A stretch of 15,340 bases of DNA, taken from the NCBI GenBank assembly GCA_015062085.1, contig SUVI01000104.1, positions 1-15,340 on the forward strand, in the 5' to 3' direction. Below, piece after piece: positions 1 to 6,334 of this stretch (position 1 is the first letter of the stretch; every line of letters begins with the position of its first letter). Position numbers and translations under genes: made by a program. Below the pieces are notes generated by a model that was given only the letters and a program-made list of their open reading frames with translations, made no database searches and was not told the origin of the DNA. Origin of the DNA: Planctomycetaceae bacterium (GTDB lineage Bacteria > Planctomycetota > Planctomycetia > Pirellulales > Thermoguttaceae).

Positions 1-1
1 C

Positions 2-787
2 AACTCCGTGGACAGCTCCCTGAATCAGCTCGGCGGAACGCTCGAAGTCCGCGCTGCCTCGGACGGTCTCAACTGGCGCCGTTTCGAAGGACAGAGTCCT
101 GCCATCACGGACGCGATTTGGAACGATCTGGACTCTCTCACGCCGTCGGCTTCCGGAATCGGGATCGTCGGAGCGTCTGACAGTATTCCGGACAAAAATA
201 CGTTCATGACCTCCTACGACGGATACATTTACGTACCGGAAGCCGGTAACTACACGTTCCATATTAATGTAGACGATAACGCGCAGATCTTCATCGACGG
301 CAAGAGTATCGGAAGTGGTTCTTGGGTGGATTACTACACCTATCAGACCGGCTCGGCAGAACTGACCGCTGGTCTCCATCCTATCCAGATCAACATGCGG
401 GAAGGCTCCGGCGGACAGAGCCTCGACATTGACATTGAGAAAACCGGCACGGGAGCGCGTGTGGATCTCAACACACCGGGGATCCTCTTCTCGGAAGCTC
501 CTCTGAATGCAGAAATCGGCACCTTGGAGATCGCGGGCGACTACACGATGGCGGAAGATGCCGTTTTGAATATCGATGTCGACCTTTCCAAAGGGATCAC
601 GGACCAGCTGATCATCGACGGAGACATGGAGGCCAACGGCATCCTGAATCTCATTTTCTCCGGCGAGCTTTCCCAGGACGCTTCCTTCCAGCTCTTTGAT
701 GTGGCGGGCGACGCGAATTTCGGTTTCAGCGAGATCCATCTTTTGAGCAATCCTACGATGACTCCAACTGGGACCTCACGGGCCTGA
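2..787 (+). CDS. PA14-domain surface protein, 3' part, interrupted before its PEP-CTERM signal
   Basis: The frame is open to the left edge, so the true start lies outside the window and the GTG at position 8 is not a believable start. A PA14-like beta-sandwich is visible at about nt 209-450: the stretch GYIYVPEAGNYTFHINVDD is followed by a FIDGK strand and an AGLHPIQINMREG strand. PA14 domains are generally carbohydrate-binding modules of secreted proteins. After it (about nt 515-740) come short beta-strand segments with the AGDYTMAEDAVLNIDVD pattern seen near the C-termini of large planctomycete autotransporter-like and PEP-CTERM proteins. The frame then falls into unrelated residues (NPTMTPTGTSRA) and stops at 787, while a textbook PEP-CTERM tail continues in the -1 frame to 915. 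I read this as one secreted, surface-sorted protein broken by a one-base deletion, either real or an assembly error. The ligand is unknown. Confidence 0.8.
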   Translation, partial: NSVDSSLNQLGGTLEVRAASDGLNWRRFEGQSPAITDAIWNDLDSLTPSASGIGIVGASDSIPDKNTFMTSYDGYIYVPEAGNYTFHINVDDNAQIFIDGKSIGSGSWVDYYTYQTGSAELTAGLHPIQINMREGSGGQSLDIDIEKTGTGARVDLNTPGILFSEAPLNAEIGTLEIAGDYTMAEDAVLNIDVDLSKGITDQLIIDGDMEANGILNLIFSGELSQDASFQLFDVAGDANFGFSEIHLLSNPTMTPTGTSRA

Positions 788-915
788 TGGCCGGCGGCGA
801 CGGGATCCTTCGCTCGACAGGGCTTCCGGAACCCTCTACGTGGCTGCTTCTCGTCTGCGGTGCGTTTGGAATGATGACGCTTCGCCGACGCGGCAAAGTT
901 GGAAACGCTCAATAA
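742..915 (+). pseudogene. Displaced PEP-CTERM sorting tail in the -1 frame of the upstream gene
   Basis: Read from 742, this frame gives FEQSYDDSNWDLTGLMAGG, then LPEPSTW, a hydrophobic segment (LLLVCGAFGMM) and a basic end (LRRRGK), with TAA at 913-915. This is the three-part PEP-CTERM signal: PEP motif, transmembrane helix, basic cluster. Such tails are recognised by exosortase for surface attachment. It lacks a start and can only be the C-terminus of the upstream protein. Frame 1 has a TGA at 697-699, so the frame change must fall between 700 and 787. The residues match best if it lies in the TTTT run at 741-744: adding one T there gives the continuous reading FSEIHLFEQSYDDSNWD. Confidence 0.75.
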
Positions 916-930
916 TCAAACAAATACACT

Positions 931-961
931 ATTCCGGAATGGACCGTTTCTGTTCCGGAAC
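931..961 (+). promoter_or_regulatory. Paired TTCCGGAA palindromes upstream of the pseudopilin gene
   Basis: Two perfect 10-bp palindromes, ATTCCGGAAT (931-940) and GTTCCGGAAC (952-961), lie 21 bp apart centre to centre, about two helical turns. They sit in the 67-bp gap between the PEP-CTERM tail and the DUF1559 start codon. As DNA they resemble a double operator for a dimeric regulator. As RNA the two cores can pair into an 8-9 bp stem with a loop of about 12 nt, followed by CATTTT, which could be a weak terminator for the upstream gene. The sequence alone does not decide between these. TTCCGGAA also occurs by chance inside several coding regions here, so the core alone is weak evidence. Confidence 0.4.
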
Positions 962-982
962 ATTTTAAAAAAAGGGAAACAT

Positions 983-1984
983 ATGAAGAAAAAGGGATTT
1001 ACGCTCGTAGAGCTTCTTGTGGTCATTGCGATCATCGGGATGTTGGTCGGACTTCTTCTTCCTGCAGTTCAGCAGGCTCGTGAAGCTGCCCGAGTGCTTC
1101 AGTGCAACAATAACCTGAAACAGATGGGACTGGCCTCCATGAACCATGAAAGTACCGTGAAGACCTACCCATCAGGCGGATGGTACTACTATTGGAAAGG
1201 TGACCCGGATCTTGGTTTCGGCTACATGCAGCCGGGAAGCTGGGCGTATTCCATGCTGCCGTTCCTCGAACAGAATGCACTTTTCCAACTCGGAACCGAT
1301 GGAAATGTGAATGAGGTGAGCGGCACTCAGAGGGCCGGAACGAAAGCCCGCTGTCAGTCTCCCGTCAATGTTTTCAACTGTCCGTCACGCCGTCCTGCGA
1401 AACTTTACTATATGCGGGACTACGGGAAGGACTGCGATTCCATGACAGAATGCGTTAAGGGGGACTATGCCGCCAGTTTCGGTTCAAACACAAACGGTTT
1501 CAATAATGGAGCAAACCAATCGACCAACTCCAACTGGAGCAACAGTCTCTCCTGTGCGAAAAACAAAACGTGGGCGGATCCCAAGGCAAACGGCGTCTCG
1601 TACGACTACGGCGCGGCAAAGATCGGAGAGATCCGCGACGGAACGAGCAATACGTACCTCATCGGCGAAAAGTATCTCGCACCGTCGACTTACGAATCGG
1701 CAAACAATAAGGCGAATTTTTGCTACACGGATGACATTAGCGTTTACGGCGGGTGCGACGGCGATAATATGCGCGTCTCGACCAAAGACACTCGTCTTCC
1801 TGTGCAGGACCGCGAATCCTACGAAGTAAGCGATTCCTACCGTTTCGGCAGCTGCCATGCAGGGGCATTCGGAATGGTCATGTGCGACGGTTCCGTGCAG
1901 CGTATTTCCTATTCGATCGACGGCGAAACTCATGAGAATCTCGCCAACCGTGCCGACGGAAAATCCGTTACGCTGACCAACTGA
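983..1984 (+). CDS. DUF1559 family pseudopilin-like protein (prepilin N-terminus, H-X9-DG C-terminus)
   Basis: The start is the ATG at 983, preceded by AAAGGGAAAC as ribosome binding site; a longer in-frame reading from 899 would overlap the upstream tail and lacks a binding site. The product is 333 aa. It opens with a type IV prepilin signal: KKKG|FTLVE, cleavage after Gly5, with the conserved Glu at residue 10, then a hydrophobic helix ending in LLLPAVQQAREAAR. A NNNLKQMGLA segment follows. The C-terminus carries the H-X9-DG motif (His292 to Asp302-Gly303). This architecture defines the DUF1559 family, greatly expanded in planctomycetes, whose role is not established; membrane- or pseudopilus-associated structures have been suggested. 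Processing by a PilD-type peptidase is expected. Eight or more cysteines in the middle suggest disulfides in the exported part. It is closely downstream of the PEP-CTERM gene and ends at a strong hairpin. Confidence 0.93.
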   Translation: MKKKGFTLVELLVVIAIIGMLVGLLLPAVQQAREAARVLQCNNNLKQMGLASMNHESTVKTYPSGGWYYYWKGDPDLGFGYMQPGSWAYSMLPFLEQNALFQLGTDGNVNEVSGTQRAGTKARCQSPVNVFNCPSRRPAKLYYMRDYGKDCDSMTECVKGDYAASFGSNTNGFNNGANQSTNSNWSNSLSCAKNKTWADPKANGVSYDYGAAKIGEIRDGTSNTYLIGEKYLAPSTYESANNKANFCYTDDISVYGGCDGDNMRVSTKDTRLPVQDRESYEVSDSYRFGSCHAGAFGMVMCDGSVQRISYSIDGETHENLANRADGKSVTLTN

Positions 1985-2080
1985 AGCTGAGCGGAAGATC
2001 GGTCGGCAGGATCGGAAACTTTCAGAGTATTCAGAATATTCAGTCGGAGAGGTCCCGGCTTTCCGACTTTCTCCAAACAG

Positions 2081-2110
2081 ATGGCCCGCAAACTGCTTGC
2101 GGGCCATTTC
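2081..2110 (+). terminator. Rho-independent terminator after the DUF1559 gene
   Basis: A perfect 11-bp GC-rich stem, ATGGCCCGCAA (2081-2091) with TTGCGGGCCAT (2097-2107), closes a 5-nt loop and is followed by a short T-rich stretch (TTTC). It lies about 100 bp after the stop of the plus-strand gene. No T-run follows it on the opposite strand, so it should act mainly on plus-strand transcripts. Confidence 0.75.
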
Positions 2111-2146
2111 TCGTCATGAAACGAAATCAGAAGATCCAAATTCTTA

Positions 2147-2175
2147 ATTTTGGACCTTGATCCTGGATCCAAAAT
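2147..2175 (-). terminator. Possible terminator hairpin after mqnE
   Basis: On the minus strand ATTTTGGA pairs with TCCAAAAT, extended by CC/GG with a single bulged base, just after the mqnE stop codon. The stem is AT-rich and is followed by TAAGAATTT rather than a clean T-run, so termination strength is uncertain. Together with the hairpin at 2081-2110 it separates two convergent transcription units. Confidence 0.35.
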
Positions 2176-2182
2176 CTCTCCC

Positions 2183-3253
2183 TCACCCCATTCCCTGCGC
2201 GTTTCTTGGGCGGTAGATGGAATCCCGCTCCACGGGAACTCTGCCCGCTTCACGAATGAGAGCCTGGATCTCCTCCACACTCAGGCATTCCGGTGTTTGG
2301 GATCCGGCATCATGGTGGATCTTTTCTTGACGCACGGTTCCATCCAGGTCGCTGGCTCCATAGGCAAGCGCGATCTGCGCGGTCTGGATCCCCAGCGAGA
2401 TCCAGTATGCTTTCACGTGCGGGAAATTGTGCAGGATGAGGCGCGCAGCTGCGATCATGCGCAAGTCATCCTCTGCCGACGTTTTCCGGTTTGAAACAGT
2501 TCCGCCCTCAAAAAGCGGAGTGGAACACGGATGGAATGCCAGCGGAATGAGTGCCATGAAACCGCCGGTTTCCGCCTGGAGTTCGCGCAGTTTCATCAGG
2601 TGCTCGACCCGCTGCTCCAGCGTCTCAATGTGACCGTACAGGATCGTGGCAGTCGACGGGATCCCAAGTTTGTGGGCCGTCCGATGAACTTCAAGCCAAG
2701 TTTCGCTCATCGGCTTTTTCGCGCAGATGACTTTCCGGACATCATCCACGAGGATCTCCGCACCGCCTCCAGGCAGCGTCATGAGACCGGCAAACTGAAG
2801 TTCGGTGAGGACCTCCGCGACACTTTTTCCGCAGATCTCCGCCATCCACGCGATCTCGACAGCTGTGAATGCCTTGATCTGAAGCTGGGGAAATGCACGA
2901 TGGACCGTCCGGACCAGATCAACGTACCATTCGTACGGGAGTTCCGGATCCACAGCACTCACGATGTGGAGTTCCGAACAATTTGCCCGCGCAGCTTCTT
3001 CTGCTTTCGCGAGCATTTCATCCATCGTCATCCGGTACGCCCGTTTCGTTCCGCGGTCCGTACTGAACGCGCAGAGCGCACAGCGGTACTGGCAGACGTT
3101 CGTGGGATTAAGATGTGCGTTGACGTTGAAGAAAACAGTCTCTCCGCAAAGTTCCTTCCGCAGCGCATCGGCACGGAGCCCAAGTTCGTGGATCGGCGTT
3201 TTCTGCGGGTCGAAAAGGTCCAGTGCCTCCTGAAAATTCAAGATCTCGCTCAT
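2183..3253 (-). CDS. mqnE: Aminodeoxyfutalosine synthase (radical SAM), menaquinone biosynthesis
   Basis: MqnE is a cytoplasmic radical SAM enzyme that joins 3-[(1-carboxyvinyl)oxy]benzoate to adenosine (from SAM) to form aminodeoxyfutalosine, an early step of the futalosine route to menaquinone. The 356-aa product has the CX3CX2C cluster motif at Cys54, Cys58 and Cys61 inside LNPTNVCQYRCALCAF. It also has LPGGGAEIL (about 160-168), a WLEVHRTAHKLGIPSTATILYGH block (about 186-208, family-specific) and a C-terminal PVERD. The pattern separates it from the related MqnC. The chosen ATG at 3253 has AAAAGGAA just upstream; the 14-residue longer form would begin at a TTG without a clear site. It is the last gene of the minus-strand block, about 55 bp after maf. 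The other mqn genes are not in the window. Confidence 0.93.
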   Translation of the reverse strand: MSEILNFQEALDLFDPQKTPIHELGLRADALRKELCGETVFFNVNAHLNPTNVCQYRCALCAFSTDRGTKRAYRMTMDEMLAKAEEAARANCSELHIVSAVDPELPYEWYVDLVRTVHRAFPQLQIKAFTAVEIAWMAEICGKSVAEVLTELQFAGLMTLPGGGAEILVDDVRKVICAKKPMSETWLEVHRTAHKLGIPSTATILYGHIETLEQRVEHLMKLRELQAETGGFMALIPLAFHPCSTPLFEGGTVSNRKTSAEDDLRMIAAARLILHNFPHVKAYWISLGIQTAQIALAYGASDLDGTVRQEKIHHDAGSQTPECLSVEEIQALIREAGRVPVERDSIYRPRNAQGMG

Positions 3254-3308
3254 TTTCCTTTTAAAGTTTCTGAAAAATTCTGGAAATTTCTGCAAATCGA
3301 ATCAGCGT

Positions 3309-3920
3309 TTACCAGCGAAACCAGCCCTCTGCCGGCTTCAGAAGCTCGGAAAGACGTTCCATCGGCAGTCCCACGACGTTAGATTCCGTCCCGGAAATGA
3401 CGTGAAGCCAATCATTTCCGTCCTGGTAGCCGAACGCACCGGCCTTTCCTTCCCATTTTCCGGAATCGAGATACGCTTCCAGCATTTCCTCGGTCAGCGG
3501 ATCCATTTCCAGCCGGGTCACGGCCGGTTCCAAAACACGCACGGAGGGAAATGCCGGATCCAGCAAACAGAGTCCGGAAATGACCTCATGAATGCTCCCG
3601 GAAAGCATGGAAAGCATCCTGCGTGCATCCTCCCTGTCCGCCGGTTTTCCGAGGATCTCCCCATTACAAACCGCGATCGTATCGCAGCCAATGACGACGA
3701 GATCCTCTTTGGGAAACCGTTTCGCTACATTTTCCGCCTTCAGAAATGCTTCATGGCACACAAAATCCGCAGGGGACGCAAACTTCGCAGGATCAAACGG
3801 AGTCTCGACATTTCCATCTGCCGGAAGTACCTGAAAACAGAACCCGGCTTCTTCCATCAGCGATCTTCGCCGCGGTGAATTGCTCGCCAAAATAATTTTT
3901 TTGAACTCAAACGGCTCCAT
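3309..3920 (-). CDS. maf: Maf family nucleoside triphosphate pyrophosphatase
   Basis: Maf proteins hydrolyse dTTP, UTP or modified pyrimidine nucleotides to monophosphates and PPi, acting as house-cleaning enzymes in the cytoplasm; some affect septum formation. The 203-aa product has the family length. Motifs visible: LASNSPRRRSL (11-21, phosphate-binding Ser and Arg), VIGCDTIAV (76-84, metal-binding Asp80), GEILGKP (87-92) and the substrate loop EGKAGAFGYQ (157-166), followed by SNVVGLP (180-186). The exact substrate cannot be assigned from sequence alone. The ATG at 3920 has AGGA about 10 nt upstream; a longer in-frame reading to 4052 overlaps the preceding gene with no family similarity and was not used. 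It lies 52 bp after the homocysteine methyltransferase gene, probably on the same transcript. Confidence 0.92.
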   Translation of the reverse strand: MEPFEFKKIILASNSPRRRSLMEEAGFCFQVLPADGNVETPFDPAKFASPADFVCHEAFLKAENVAKRFPKEDLVVIGCDTIAVCNGEILGKPADREDARRMLSMLSGSIHEVISGLCLLDPAFPSVRVLEPAVTRLEMDPLTEEMLEAYLDSGKWEGKAGAFGYQDGNDWLHVISGTESNVVGLPMERLSELLKPAEGWFRW

Positions 3921-3972
3921 TTTTTCTGCGTCCTTTTGGTGTCTTAGCCTCTTTGCGCTCCGAGAAAATCTC

Positions 3973-4845
3973 TCAAACGCCCACTTTTGCACGGACCGCC
4001 CGAATGATCTCCGGCGACGTTCCGCAGCATCCGCCGACGAAACCCGCGCCATTTTCGATCAGCTCCGGAATGAACGCGGCAAACTGGTCCGCAGTCTGAG
4101 TGTAAACAGTCTCGCCGTTCACGACTTCCGGCATTCCGCGATTCGCCTTGATCCAAACCTTTTCGCCGGAGACTGCATGGAGACGGCGGCAGACGTCCAA
4201 AAAGCCCTCGATCCCGCGTCCGCAGTTGGAGCCGATGATGTCTGCTCCAGCATCGAGCATCGCACGGGCAGCATCTTCCACCGTGGTCCCCATCATCGTC
4301 ATGTCAAGGTTCTCTCCAGAGTCAAAGACCATGCACCCGACGACAGGCAGGCCCGTCGTTTTGGCCGCACGGATCGCAATGGAGGCTTCTTCCGGGTCAC
4401 ACATCGTCTCAACGACGATACCGTCCGCGCCGCCCGCCTTCATTCCCTCTGCCTGGAGACGGAAACTCTCAAACATTTCGTCTTCCGTCACCTCACCCAT
4501 CATGAGCAAATACCCAGTCGGTCCCATGGACGCAAAGACTTTCACCCGGTCGCCGGCCGCCTGTTTCGAGAGACGCACGCCAGCTTCGTTCAGTTCATGC
4601 ACACGAGCTTCCTGACCGCTTTTTTTCAGAGTGAGAACACTGCATCCAAAGGTATTCGTGATGATGAGGTCGCTCCCGGCATTGACGTAGCTTTGCGCCA
4701 CTTCCAAGACTTTTTCCGGCTGCTCAATATTCCAGAGGTCCGGACTCTGACCGAGCGGAAGCCCTTTCTGCTGAAACTGCGTTCCCCATGCTCCATCAAG
4801 GACCTGAACTCCGCGGGAAAGGATCTCCTGGATCGTATCGTGCAT
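3973..4845 (-). CDS. Homocysteine S-methyltransferase-domain protein
   Basis: This is a stand-alone 290-aa Hcy-binding barrel (the fold of the MetH N-terminal module, MmuM and BHMT). It would transfer a methyl group to homocysteine in the cytoplasm, making methionine. Visible signatures are VLDGAWGTQFQQKG (15-28), NAGSDLIITNTFG (55-67) and the zinc site: Cys208 in IGSNCGRG plus Cys273-Cys274 in GGCCGTSP. The corrinoid, folate-binding and reactivation modules of full MetH are absent. It may therefore use another methyl donor such as S-methylmethionine or a betaine, or work with separate MetH-like subunits coded elsewhere. The start ATG at 4845 has AAAGG 8-9 nt upstream. A run of phased A-tracts lies just upstream. 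The donor and gene symbol cannot be settled here. Confidence 0.88.
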   Translation of the reverse strand: MHDTIQEILSRGVQVLDGAWGTQFQQKGLPLGQSPDLWNIEQPEKVLEVAQSYVNAGSDLIITNTFGCSVLTLKKSGQEARVHELNEAGVRLSKQAAGDRVKVFASMGPTGYLLMMGEVTEDEMFESFRLQAEGMKAGGADGIVVETMCDPEEASIAIRAAKTTGLPVVGCMVFDSGENLDMTMMGTTVEDAARAMLDAGADIIGSNCGRGIEGFLDVCRRLHAVSGEKVWIKANRGMPEVVNGETVYTQTADQFAAFIPELIENGAGFVGGCCGTSPEIIRAVRAKVGV

Positions 4846-4863
4846 GATCTTGCCTTTCTGATC

Positions 4864-4914
4864 AAAAAAATCAAAAATCGAATAAAATCGGATAAAATCG
4901 AATAAAATTTAAAA
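4864..4914. repeat. Helically phased A-tract / 10-bp tandem repeat
   Basis: A 10-bp unit of the form (A/G)ATAAAATCG repeats in tandem, with A-tracts beginning at 4864, 4873, 4884, 4894, 4904 and 4911. Runs of A spaced by one helical turn are known to bend DNA. The array lies 19-69 bp upstream of the homocysteine methyltransferase start codon, in the 136-bp gap after ribD. It may be an upstream bending element for an internal promoter, although no clear -35/-10 pair was found there. Confidence 0.6.
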
Positions 4915-4981
4915 CTTTTGGACTAAAAAACTTTATGGGACGGAAAACTTCACCGCAGATCCGCGTTTTGGAGTCGAAAAC

Positions 4982-6166
4982 TTACGCGAAACGGACATTC
5001 GGAGCCAACTCGCCCAAGCGCTCTGCCGGATCCGGGATCTGAAGCCGACCGGTCAGCAGAACGTCACCGCCCAAGATCCGGACTTGCGTGTCTGCGAGCC
5101 GGAATGCGTCTTCCATTCGCGCGAGACCGGTCCCTCCGATCGGGGTAAATGCGTCCCGTCCTCCGCAAAGTTTTGGAGCCGTGAAAACATTCACTTCATC
5201 GATCGCCTGAAGATCCAAAAGCGCCCCCAGTACGGCACTTCCGCCTTCAACGAGCAGATTCGTCAGACGCCGACGCCCCAGTTCATCCAAGAGTTCTGCC
5301 ATCTGTTTTGCACGGAGATCCAGCGCGGTAGACTCCTCTGAAAAACGAAAGATCTCACAGCCGGCTTCACGATACGGAAGCGTTTTTTCTTCCGGCACGC
5401 TCGCTCCCGCCGCAAGCAGGAGAGGCAGTTCCCTTGCCGTCTTGACCAGCTTGGAATCCAGAGGAGTTTCCAGACGTACGTCCGCGACGACACGCAGCGG
5501 GCGGCGATAGATCACTCCATTTTTCGGTCTTGCATTGAGCATCGGATCGTCGGCCAAAACAGTACCGACACCGACCAGGATCGCATCCATACGCGCACGG
5601 GTCTGATGAACGAATTCCCGCGACTCTTCCGACGAGATCCATCGGCTCGCCCCCGTCCGAGACGCGATTTTCCCGTCCAGCGTCATGGCCCATTTTGCCG
5701 TCACCCACGGACACTGGGTCAAAATGAGTTTGAGGTACGGCGCGTTCAGTTTCCGCGCTTCCTCTTCCAGGATCCCGACGGAGACCGCGATCCCGGCCTC
5801 TTCCAAGATCCGAAATCCGCCGCCGGCCACTTTCGGAAACGGATCGCGCATCGCAGCCGCAACGCGAGCGACTTTTGCCTCACGAAGCGCAAGCGCACAC
5901 GGAGGTGTTTTACCGTAGTGGCAGCACGGCTCCAGCGTCACGTACGCCGTTGCGCCTTCCACGGAATTACCACGGGATCTCGCATCCTGAAGCGCATTCA
6001 CTTCTGCATGATTTCCGCCGTACTTCTGGTGCCAGCCTTCACCGAGGATCTTGCCTTCCGGGGAAACGAGCACACAGCCGACCATCGGATTCGGCTCAAC
6101 GCTTCCCTGGCCGCGTCGTGCGAGTTCCAGGGCACGCGCCATCATTTTTTCATCGAAATCGTTCAT
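4982..6166 (-). CDS. ribD: Bifunctional riboflavin biosynthesis deaminase/reductase
   Basis: RibD carries out two steps of riboflavin synthesis: deamination of the pyrimidine ring of the GTP cyclohydrolase II product, then NADPH-dependent reduction of its ribosyl side chain. At 394 aa it has the usual length. The N-terminal deaminase holds the zinc site: His53 in the HAEVNA motif, and Cys81 and Cys90 in TLEPCCHYGKTPPC, with the catalytic Glu55. The reductase domain (about 153-375) shows VTAKWAMTLDGKIA (155-168), the WISSEESR element (176-183), VGVGTVLADDPMLN (198-211) and LVEGGS (305-310). The ATG at 6166 is preceded by GGAGA at about 6 nt. It lies 168 bp after rsmG. No FMN riboswitch was recognised upstream, and no other rib genes are in the window. 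Confidence 0.95.
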   Translation of the reverse strand: MNDFDEKMMARALELARRGQGSVEPNPMVGCVLVSPEGKILGEGWHQKYGGNHAEVNALQDARSRGNSVEGATAYVTLEPCCHYGKTPPCALALREAKVARVAAAMRDPFPKVAGGGFRILEEAGIAVSVGILEEEARKLNAPYLKLILTQCPWVTAKWAMTLDGKIASRTGASRWISSEESREFVHQTRARMDAILVGVGTVLADDPMLNARPKNGVIYRRPLRVVADVRLETPLDSKLVKTARELPLLLAAGASVPEEKTLPYREAGCEIFRFSEESTALDLRAKQMAELLDELGRRRLTNLLVEGGSAVLGALLDLQAIDEVNVFTAPKLCGGRDAFTPIGGTGLARMEDAFRLADTQVRILGGDVLLTGRLQIPDPAERLGELAPNVRFA

Positions 6167-6334
6167 CTTTTCTCCGAACCTCCACTTCTCTGACCAGTTG
6201 GGGAATTTGAGGGCCTAAGTCCTTCTAATCCTATTCTCACAGACTACAGTTTCGGACCGTGTCTAGCCGAAATTCGCCTGGTTCCGTCAGAGGCGTCCCG
6301 TTCCCGAGCCGTTTCGTGTCCGGTTTTTGAGTAT

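Noticed and set aside
741..747. Programmed -1 ribosomal slip site in the PA14/PEP-CTERM gene
   Set aside because: Codon phase does not give an X XXY YYZ heptamer and no pseudoknot or strong stem was noticed; an indel explains it more simply.
6250..6272. TTTCGG/CCGAAA short hairpin between rsmG and ribD, considered as riboswitch or terminator
   Set aside because: Only 6 bp with an 11-nt loop, no T-run, and no conserved FMN riboswitch elements.
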